A stretch of DNA of 43,388 nucleotides from positions 1 through 43,388 of the IMG/VR virus record IMGVR_UViG_3300048006_000273. One strand, 5' to 3'. Of this stretch, positions 38,635 through 43,388 are shown in pieces (position 1 is the stretch's first letter; every line of letters begins with the position of its first letter). Source of the stretch: a virus. The position numbers were made by a program, and so were the translations under genes. A model generated the notes under the pieces. That model saw only the letters and a list, made by a program, of their open reading frames with translations. It was not told the DNA's origin and did no database searches.

Positions 38635-38654
38635 AATGTTTGTTGGTACGGATG

Positions 38655-38680
38655 AAAAAGGCCAGCCATTCAGGCCGGCC
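38655..38680 (-). terminator. Minus-strand intrinsic terminator after the 38692 gene
   Basis: On the - strand the 8-bp stem GGCCGGCC / GGCTGGCC (one G-U) with a 5-nt loop is followed by five T. It begins 11 nt after the stop of the small gene. Confidence 0.85.
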
Positions 38681-38691
38681 ATTCATGACGG

Positions 38692-38850
38692 TTATTCGGC
38701 TGTGTAGCAGTCAAACCAGACGCCAGCCTCACGGGTATCGGGACGGCGACAATGTGCCTGTGCCTCGTCAAGCGTTAAACCGCGTTTAATGGTGCGGTCT
38801 GACTTGTTGAGGCTTGGGTTGAACGACCGAACAATTTTGAAGGTTTCCAT
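38692..38850 (-). CDS. Small conserved phage protein (52 aa)
   Basis: A frame from ATG 38850 to TAA 38692. The protein begins METFKIVRSFNPSLNKSDRT and carries the phrase IKRGLTLDEAQAHCRRPDT and the end VWFDCYTAE. This belongs to a very widespread small phage protein family (fold like TLEEAQ-HC...GWFDG-Y), found in many phages including those of actinobacteria. To my knowledge its function is unproven. It sits alone between terminators, with start context CACACCATG. Confidence 0.75.
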   Translation of the reverse strand: METFKIVRSFNPSLNKSDRTIKRGLTLDEAQAHCRRPDTREAGVWFDCYTAE

Positions 38851-38885
38851 GGTGTGATTGGTTGGTTCTTTAGAATACTAGCAGA

Positions 38886-38914
38886 CAAGAAGAAAGCCCA
38901 GCGCGTGGCCGGGC
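38886..38914 (-). terminator. Minus-strand intrinsic terminator after the 38922 gene
   Basis: On the - strand the 7-bp stem GCCCGGC / GCTGGGC (one G-U), loop of 5, is followed by TTTCTTCTT. It starts 8 nt after the stop codon. Confidence 0.75.
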
Positions 38915-38921
38915 CTCTTGC

Positions 38922-39110
38922 TTAACGTCCGTACACAGTTAGAAGACATTCCGCCTTCTCCGCATTGGAACGTAAGCACCGCTGCATCGCTTGTTCATTC
39001 TCAACGTTAAAGACGACAGCCCCGAACGTTAAGACCAACAAGAACGCCGACAGCGTGGCACCTAAGCGCCATGCGTCCAAGGTGTTTTCTTCAATCATTC
39101 TTTGAGCCAT
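38922..39110 (-). CDS. Small membrane protein (62 aa)
   Basis: The start is ATG 39110 (MAQRMIEENTLDAWRLGATL), context ACAACCATG; the frame is open to 39155 but that part covers the preceding terminator. A single transmembrane helix (LSAFLLVLTFGAVVF, about 20-36) separates a charged start from an outer part with two Cys (RCLRSNAEKAECLLTVYGR). It is monocistronic, between two terminators. It might alter the host membrane early in infection. No family is known to me. Confidence 0.6.
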   Translation of the reverse strand: MAQRMIEENTLDAWRLGATLSAFLLVLTFGAVVFNVENEQAMQRCLRSNAEKAECLLTVYGR

Positions 39111-39132
39111 GGTTGTTGGTGCGGTTGATTTA

Positions 39133-39164
39133 AAAAGAATAAAAGAAGGGGACAAAGTCCCCCC
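39133..39164 (-). terminator. Minus-strand intrinsic terminator after the 39168 gene
   Basis: On the - strand GGGGAC-TTT-GTCCCC is followed by the T-rich run TTCTTTTATTCTTTTT. It starts directly after the stop codon of the first early gene. Confidence 0.85.
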
Positions 39165-39167
39165 TTA

Positions 39168-39344
39168 TCAGACACATTCGACAGCAGACTTTAGACACTG
39201 TTCAGCGAATTGCTGAAGTGTTTCGCCGCGTTCAAATGTAATTTTTAAGTCTGATGTTAATCCTTCGTAGTCATCAGCCGTTGTGATGTAGAAATCCCAG
39301 AGGACTTCCCATGCACACTTATCACTTAAATTTGAATTTTTCAT
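39168..39344 (-). CDS. Small early protein (58 aa), first gene after the leader
   Basis: A frame from ATG 39344 (context TAAACCATG) to TGA 39168. The protein is MKNSNLSDKCAWEVLWDFYI, then TTADDYEGLTSDLKITFERG and ends EQCLKSAVECV; it is acidic, helical, with three Cys. It is the first gene downstream of the folded leader and has its own terminator, so it should be the first product of infection if the promoter at 39587 is early. Function unknown. Confidence 0.65.
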   Translation of the reverse strand: MKNSNLSDKCAWEVLWDFYITTADDYEGLTSDLKITFERGETLQQFAEQCLKSAVECV

Positions 39345-39586
39345 GGTTTAGTGATTGGGTGGTTTTGGGTTGGTTTTCCTGCATACAGTGGGAGCGAGCT
39401 TGTGAGGCTCACAGGCTGCGAGGTCGCAGTCGTGAAGCTGCCAGGCTCACCCAAGCTGCGCAGGATTGGAGCCAATCGGCTCCCAAGTTGTCAAGGTCTT
39501 GAGGATGTAAAGTCCTCTTGTTTATTATCCTAGTCGGTAGCACGGCGAATTGCGACTGCGTCGGCTGGAAATAATTATTTCTTAAT
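39345..39586 (-). promoter_or_regulatory. Folded untranslated leader with nested inverted repeats
   Basis: This 242-nt stretch has no credible gene. It holds GTGAGGCTCAC (39402-39412), CTGCGA-GG-TCGCAG (39416-39429), two overlapping alternatives GATTGG-AG-CCAATC (39464-39477) and GGAGCC-AATC-GGCTCC (39468-39483), and GAGGA-N7-TCCTC (39500-39516). AGGCTCAC occurs twice (39405, 39443). The overlapping stems could switch. It lies between a promoter and a chain of terminators, which suits an RNA that changes the polymerase, like the put sites of phage HK022. That role is inference. Confidence 0.5.
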
Positions 39587-39616
39587 ATTCTAGTATGTTA
39601 CAGCTGGGTGTGACAA
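39587..39616 (-). promoter_or_regulatory. Strong minus-strand promoter for the early genes
   Basis: On the - strand -35 TTGTCA (39611-39616), an 18-nt spacer and -10 TAGAAT (39587-39592) match the host sigma-70-type consensus at 5 of 6 positions each. Transcription would start near 39580 and make a leader of about 235 nt before the first early gene at 39344. Confidence 0.65.
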
Positions 39617-39716
39617 CTGGCGACTGGCACAGGGGTGGGGGCAGGGTCGCGGATCCCAGCGGCTGAACACTAATACCCATACCCCAAATATATATTGGCC
39701 ATTTTGTTGATTCTCA
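39617..39716. other. Non-coding stretch, upstream part of the control region
   Basis: No gene is supported. It has a G-rich segment (39640-39655), a distant inverted pair GCTGGG (39603-39608) / CCCAGC (39655-39660), and an AT-rich part (39680-39716, with TATATAT). It may carry activator sites for the early promoter, a cleavage site for packaging near the terminase genes, or both. Nothing decisive is visible. Confidence 0.4.
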
Positions 39717-39742
39717 ATAAAAAACCCCTTCTTGCGAAGAGG
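39717..39742 (-). terminator. Minus-strand intrinsic terminator after the small terminase gene
   Basis: On the - strand stem CCTCTTC / GAAGGGG (one U-G), tetraloop GCAA, then six T. It starts 28 nt after the stop at 39771 and isolates the early promoter from transcripts of the small-terminase-like gene. Confidence 0.9.
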
Positions 39743-39770
39743 TAATTAAGTCGGCGGGGGGAGGGTGTTG

Positions 39771-40154
39771 TTAATCCTGTTTGTCTTGAATCTTGATGGT
39801 CAAATCAGGCGCTTGAATATTGACGATCTCGGTGGACTCACCAATCACGCGCCCAATCGAATCCAAAACCTGGCTTGCGGTCTGCAATTGCCCCTTCTTG
39901 ATGGCCTGATTAAACAGTTTGGTACGCATGTGCTGAAGCCGCGCCAACATATTTTCGCGGTCAGACTTCCAATCTTCATCAACGAGAAGCTTTACTTCGG
40001 CCCAATCACGCCAAGCGGTATTGATGCTGACCTGTTCCCGTTCAACATGTTCATAAACAAGTGCCCTAGCGGACAAACCCTCTAGCTGCCGACGATATAA
40101 ACGCCGCACACGATCTTCTTTTGCATTTGTGGTACGGCGTTCGTCTTGAGTCAT
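39771..40154 (-). CDS. Small terminase subunit-like protein
   Basis: A 127 aa protein starting at ATG 40154 (MTQDERRTTNAKEDRVRRLY). It has an HTH-like N-terminal part with RRQLEGLSARALVYEHVERE, NTAWRDWAEVKLLVDEDW, then a helical oligomerisation region (MLARLQHMRTKLFNQAIKKG, LQTASQVLDSIGRVIGES). The end is an acidic-hydrophobic tail. This is the layout of small terminases, and I recall cyanophage relatives annotated so. It is next to terL but on the other strand, transcribed away from it. That is unusual. A different HTH regulator is the alternative. Confidence 0.65.
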   Translation of the reverse strand: MTQDERRTTNAKEDRVRRLYRRQLEGLSARALVYEHVEREQVSINTAWRDWAEVKLLVDEDWKSDRENMLARLQHMRTKLFNQAIKKGQLQTASQVLDSIGRVIGESTEIVNIQAPDLTIKIQDKQD

Positions 40155-40201
40155 GCTTGATACGACCTTTTCCAAGATCTTAACTGGTAGAAAGGCTTCT
40201 A

Positions 40202-40220
40202 GCCCCTATTGAAGGGGGGC
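40202..40220. other. Hairpin in the divergent terminase promoter region
   Basis: GCCCC and GGGGC arms lie 9 nt apart in the 97-nt gap between the two terminase starts. No T run follows. It may be an operator, or part of a packaging site. No ORF is present in the gap. Confidence 0.3.
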
Positions 40221-40251
40221 AGGGGTCAAGAATCTGTGTAATGTGGCATTT

Positions 40252-41505
40252 ATGAGCCAAAAAACCGGACCAATTGAGCTTCGATGGGCTCAAGGCCAAG
40301 TATTTTCGTGCGAAAAACGCTTCAGAGTTTTAGTAGCAGGCCGTCGTTTCGGCAAATCGTACTTGTCTTGCGTTGAATTGGTGCGTGGAGCGATTAATCG
40401 TCCTGGGGAGACATTTTTTTATTGTGCTCCGACGTATCGGATGGCAAAGGATATTGCATGGCGAGCCTTAAAGAAGCTTGTGCCACAAGTTTGGATCAAG
40501 AGCAAGAACGAAACCGATCTACGCCTTGAGTTAATCAATGGATCAACGATTGAGTTAAAGGGAACAGAGAACGCAATGGCCTTGCGGGGTCGCAGCTTAT
40601 CTGGGGTCGTATTGGATGAGGCTGCTTTTATGAGTTCGGACGTATGGTTTGAGGTGATCCGGCCTGCGTTAGCGGATAAGGAGGGTTGGGCATTATTTAT
40701 TTCAACGCCGGACGGTACGGCTAGTTGGTTTTATGACTTGTGGTGTTATGTGCCGGAGGACGAGACAGGATTATGGGAACGCTGGAGTTATACAACAATT
40801 GACGGTGGGAATGTTAGTAAGCGTGAGGTTGAGGCAGCACGCGCCCAACTTGACACGAGAACATTCCGCCAAGAATTTGAGGCAAGCTTCGAGAACCTTA
40901 CGGGTCTTGTTGCAATCAGCTTTGGCGACGAAAACATCTCTCAAGAGGCGAAGGATATAAGCATCCAGCCATTGCTTTTAGGAGTTGACTTTAACGTTGA
41001 TCCAATGAGTGGTATTTGCGCGGTCAAGGACGGCGAAACGTTATATGTATTTGACGAGATTATGTTGACTGGCGGTGCAACAACCTGGGATTTTGCCGAG
41101 GAAGTTACACGTAGATATGGTGTGGATCGAAGAATTATTGCGTGCCCGGACCCTACAGGCGGAGCACGAAAGACAAGTGGGGTTGGTGTAACGGACCATG
41201 CAATTTTGCGGCGCAGTGGATTTACGGTCCAATCACCTAGGGCTGCATGGAAAATCCGCGACAAGATCACAGCAGTCAACACTGCATTAATGGATGCATC
41301 TGGGACGCGAAGAACGGTGGTGCATCCAAGGTGCAAACACCTGATTAAATCGTTGCGAACACTGACTTATGCGCCTGGGACAGGGCTGCCAAACAAGAAT
41401 CTGGGAGTTGACCACGCGTTTGACGCATTCGGTTATTTAGTTTTACAACAGTTTAATTTGGCAAAACCGGAGACGATGGGCTCTACGTCTTATCGGCTGT
41501 ATTGA
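40252..41505 (+). CDS. terL: Large terminase subunit (ATPase-nuclease)
   Basis: A 417 aa DNA-packaging motor. ATG 40252 is chosen (MSQKTGPIELRWAQGQ); a GTG 9 nt upstream is also in frame. Walker A AGRRFGKS at 29-36, Walker B LSGVVLDEAAF with Asp122 and Glu123, and coupling motif FISTPDG near 149-155. The RNase-H-type nuclease part has Asp in GVDFNVDP near 245, CPDPTG near 295 and DHAFDAFGY near 390. It cuts concatemers and pumps DNA through the portal. It is slightly shorter than many terminases but shows all motifs. Confidence 0.95.
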   Translation: MSQKTGPIELRWAQGQVFSCEKRFRVLVAGRRFGKSYLSCVELVRGAINRPGETFFYCAPTYRMAKDIAWRALKKLVPQVWIKSKNETDLRLELINGSTIELKGTENAMALRGRSLSGVVLDEAAFMSSDVWFEVIRPALADKEGWALFISTPDGTASWFYDLWCYVPEDETGLWERWSYTTIDGGNVSKREVEAARAQLDTRTFRQEFEASFENLTGLVAISFGDENISQEAKDISIQPLLLGVDFNVDPMSGICAVKDGETLYVFDEIMLTGGATTWDFAEEVTRRYGVDRRIIACPDPTGGARKTSGVGVTDHAILRRSGFTVQSPRAAWKIRDKITAVNTALMDASGTRRTVVHPRCKHLIKSLRTLTYAPGTGLPNKNLGVDHAFDAFGYLVLQQFNLAKPETMGSTSYRLY

Positions 41506-41765
41506 GGTTGTTCTGGATGCGGCAATGTCACTCTGACTTGGTCGCCAGTACCAGCCCAAGATATGCACGGGCCAATATTTACTTCAGGTGCCTGAGCGGT
41601 GTACCAGCGGAAATCACAGCTATTGCAGTGTCTACGACGCACAGTTTCATAAGGCCCTTCAACGGTTTTCTTAGTCGTAACGACATGCACGCGAAAAGAT
41701 CCGCACTTGGGACAGTTCAATGTGGTTGTTGATTGGGGCGAAGGACTAGAATAGGCCAAAGCCAA
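41490..41765 (-). CDS. NrdR-like zinc-ribbon protein, TTG start
   Basis: A frame of up to 91 aa without an ATG; the first usable start is TTG 41765, and TTG 41720 is an alternative. The core has two Cys pairs, CPKCGSFRVHVV and RRRHCNSCDFRWYT, spaced as in the zinc ribbon of the NrdR repressor. The ATP-cone of NrdR is lacking, so it is a zinc ribbon only. It converges on terL with a 16-nt overlap. It may bind DNA or RNA polymerase. The lack of a normal start lowers confidence. Confidence 0.5.
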   Translation of the reverse strand: MALAYSSPSPQSTTTLNCPKCGSFRVHVVTTKKTVEGPYETVRRRHCNSCDFRWYTAQAPEVNIGPCISWAGTGDQVRVTLPHPEQPQYSR

Positions 41766-41773
41766 GCCTCGTC

Positions 41774-41986
41774 ATGCCCCAAGGTCGCGGAACTTACGGA
41801 AGTAAAAAGGGGCGTCCTGCGAAGAAGAAAAAAGGGCTGTACGCAAATATTGCAGCAAAAAAGAAGCGAATTGCGGCGGGATCTGGTGAAAAGATGAGAA
41901 AAGCGGGCGATCCTGGCGCACCAACCGCAAAAGACTTCAAAAAATCTGCTAAAACCGCTAAAAAGCCACCCAAAAAGAAGAAGTAA
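41774..41986 (+). CDS. Lys-rich basic protein (70 aa)
   Basis: A highly basic protein (MPQGRGTYGSKKGRPAKKKK, GLYANIAAKKKRIAAGSGEK, ending in KKPPKKKK). It probably binds DNA or the packaged genome. The SKKGRP phrase resembles AT-hook-like motifs. Such proteins are common beside head genes in cyanophages, and virion location is likely but not shown. It shares a base with the start of the next gene. Confidence 0.7.
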   Translation: MPQGRGTYGSKKGRPAKKKKGLYANIAAKKKRIAAGSGEKMRKAGDPGAPTAKDFKKSAKTAKKPPKKKK

Positions 41987-42252
41987 TGGCTGAAAAGAAA
42001 AAACGCAAAAAGGGGCCAAACCTTAGCGTTGGCCGGGGTGAAAAACTTCCAGCAAGTAAAGGTGCTGGCCTGACTGCAAAAGGCAGGGCTAAATATAATA
42101 AAGAGACCGGTTCAAATTTAAAAGCACCTGTCACGGGCAAGCCTAAAACCAAAAAAGAAGCAGCACGCAAGAAATCTTTTTGTGCCCGCAGCAAGAGTTG
42201 GACTGGCGAAAGAGGTAAAGCCGCTCGAAGGAGATGGGGTTGCAACAACTAA
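41986..42252 (+). CDS. Basic protein of the DUF6321-like family (88 aa)
   Basis: An 88 aa protein. The N-terminus is Lys-rich. The central phrase KGAGLTAKGRAKYNKETGSN, followed by LKAPVTGKPKTKKEAARKKS and FCARSKSW, is the signature of a small phage family annotated as DUF6321. The end RRRWGCNN is basic with a Cys. It probably binds nucleic acid in the virion or during packaging. It precedes the portal by 20 nt. Confidence 0.75.
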   Translation: MAEKKKRKKGPNLSVGRGEKLPASKGAGLTAKGRAKYNKETGSNLKAPVTGKPKTKKEAARKKSFCARSKSWTGERGKAARRRWGCNN

Positions 42253-42272
42253 TCAGCGGTTAAAATAATGAC

Positions 42273-43388
42273 ATGACTTACTCCGTTCCAGGGCTCGTTC
42301 GGACCCATTTGGTCAGCAGCTCCTATATGGGGAGTGTTGACAGTCCATTTGTCCGAACACGGGCAGTGATTGACCAGATGAAAGGCTGGGAAATCATGAA
42401 AGCCGTGGTGTCTGGCACTGAGTATTTACGTGATAACAGCGAAGCATTTCTACCGTTAGAGCCCCGCGAAGATTATTCCGCATATCTAGCGCGTGTAAAT
42501 CGTGCTGTCTTCACGCCATATACCCAACGTTTGATTCGAGCGGCAGCAGGTTTGATTTTGCGTAAGCCAATTAATATTGTTGGCGATCCATATTGGACAG
42601 AAGTTTTCAACAAAGATGTTGATGGCTGTGGTTCAGATCTGGATGAGTATGCACGTCGTCTAGTTATCTGTGCGTTGACCTATGGCCATTGCCATACGTT
42701 GGTTGACTTTCCCGCTCCAACAGAAGCCCGAAGCCTTGCAGAAGAGCGTGCATTAAACCGTCGTCCATATTGGATTGAGGTTGATCCAACCAAGGTGTAT
42801 GGCTGGCGTTTGGATCGTGAATCAAATTACGGCAACCTGACGCAAGTGCGTATTGGTGAGAAGGCTGTTGTCCCTGATGGTGAGTTCGGAGAAAAAGTTT
42901 ATGACCAAATTCGTGTCATTGAGCCGGGTCGTTATCGCGTCTATCGGCAAGAAGAGCAAAAGAAAGCGATGCAAGGGAATTTCCCATACCCCTCTTCGTT
43001 TGACCAATCAGACGCTACTGCGGAGTTTGAGCTTATTGAATCTGGGCCGTATTCACTTGATCAAGTCCCGCTGGTCACCATATACGCGAACAAGACGGAC
43101 ACGCTGACAAGCCGTCCACCGTTATTGGACATTGCTCATCTAAATCTTGCTCATTTCCAGCGCCAAGCTGACTTGATTCACAGCTTGCACATCGCATCAC
43201 AACCGATGCTGGTGCTTGAGGGGTGGGATGATCAGACTAAGGACATGGCTGTAAGTGTTAATTATGCGATGGCGACACAGCCGGGAAACAAGGTCTATTA
43301 CGTGGAGCCTGCCGCTAGTGCTTTTGAAGCGCAATCTGCGGAGATCCAAGAGTTACAGCAACAAATGGCGACGTTGGGCATCAGCACG
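42273..43388 (+). CDS. Portal protein, N-terminal part (open at window end)
   Basis: The start ATG 42273 (MTYSVPGLVRTHLVSSSYMG) gives the true beginning of the portal. The frame stays open to the window end, covering about 372 residues. It is the strain-2 version of the protein encoded at 1-926. Differences include Gly to Ala, Asp to Glu, Ala to Pro and Asn to Lys at a few sites. The circular junction completes it with the C-terminal part at 1-1262. Confidence 0.85.
   Translation, partial: MTYSVPGLVRTHLVSSSYMGSVDSPFVRTRAVIDQMKGWEIMKAVVSGTEYLRDNSEAFLPLEPREDYSAYLARVNRAVFTPYTQRLIRAAAGLILRKPINIVGDPYWTEVFNKDVDGCGSDLDEYARRLVICALTYGHCHTLVDFPAPTEARSLAEERALNRRPYWIEVDPTKVYGWRLDRESNYGNLTQVRIGEKAVVPDGEFGEKVYDQIRVIEPGRYRVYRQEEQKKAMQGNFPYPSSFDQSDATAEFELIESGPYSLDQVPLVTIYANKTDTLTSRPPLLDIAHLNLAHFQRQADLIHSLHIASQPMLVLEGWDDQTKDMAVSVNYAMATQPGNKVYYVEPAASAFEAQSAEIQELQQQMATLGIST
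42463..43388 (+). repeat. Right copy of the diverged terminal repeat
   Basis: Gap-free alignment to 1-926 with about 53 substitutions in the first 800 positions. The last 126 bases (43263-43388) are identical to 801-926. The length of that exact stretch is close to a common assembler k-mer size, which explains why the contig stops there. Confidence 0.9.

Noticed and set aside
39495-39530. Plus-strand promoter TTGAGG-N18-TATTAT in the control region
   Set aside because: The boxes are fair, but no + gene follows for 700 nt and the site lies in the folded leader; not supported.
1-43388. Integrase, repressor-type lysogeny module, attachment site
   Set aside because: No tyrosine or serine recombinase motif was found; the small RHH and HTH proteins alone do not show a temperate life.
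1-43388. tRNA genes and CRISPR arrays
   Set aside because: No cloverleaf with the TTCGANTC-type arm and no regularly spaced direct repeats were seen.
1-43388. Cyanobacterial HIP1 octamer GCGATCGC
   Set aside because: I saw no enrichment, which does not argue against a marine picocyanobacterial host, since these also lack it as far as I know.

Overview
The window is almost one whole genome unit of a long-tailed (siphovirus-type) dsDNA phage. Bases 1-926 and 42463-43388 are the same piece of the portal gene, so the map closes into a circle of about 42,462 bp. The two copies differ at roughly 53 positions, mostly silent, and are identical over the last 126 nt. This looks like an assembly that met a second strain of the same phage population. 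Many small proteins and tail-fibre modules resemble, from memory, unannotated families of marine cyanophages, so a marine Synechococcus-like host is likely. That host assignment is inference; no host gene is present. I saw no integrase, tRNA, CRISPR array or DNA polymerase.

Layout. (1) 40252-43388 and 1-6040, + strand: large terminase, Lys-rich small proteins, portal, scaffold, capsid, connectors and tail tube. (2) 6123-16321: a lambda-like tail cassette. It has a G/GT chaperone pair with a canonical -1 frameshift site, tape measure, M, L, a split K (JAMM and NlpC/P60 as separate genes), I and J, in lambda order. (3) 16331-23934: tail-fibre and adhesin modules ending in a tail-fibre chaperone. 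(4) 24200-25643: small exported or membrane proteins. (5) 25564-27471, - strand: four overlapping genes, three with signal peptides and one membrane protein. (6) 27495-29033, + strand: a probable lysis cassette with a membrane-anchored C39-like cysteine peptidase. (7) 29030-36658: replication and regulation. This holds ribbon-helix-helix proteins, a primase-helicase, a possible ssDNA-binding protein, a PD-(D/E)XK nuclease and an SF2 helicase. (8) 36494-39344, - strand: about twelve small, probably early, genes. (9) 39345-39770: a non-coding control region. (10) 39771-40154: a small-terminase-like gene on the strand opposite terL.

How it works together. The late genes build and fill a capsid with a lambda-type flexible tail. 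The replication set supplies priming, unwinding, strand protection and trimming, and must borrow a polymerase. The - strand early genes appear to start from a promoter at 39587-39616 with a folded leader. The first three genes are each followed by their own terminator, a layout that fits processive antitermination.

Most notable signals that are not ordinary genes: two identical-geometry palindromes (GGGGACA-N8-TGTCCCC) plus three more copies of the arm inside the 3' end of the primase-helicase gene, a candidate origin; a strongly over-represented, strand-skewed word TGGARCG (about 50 on +, about 22 on -); and the serial gene-terminator block behind a folded leader.
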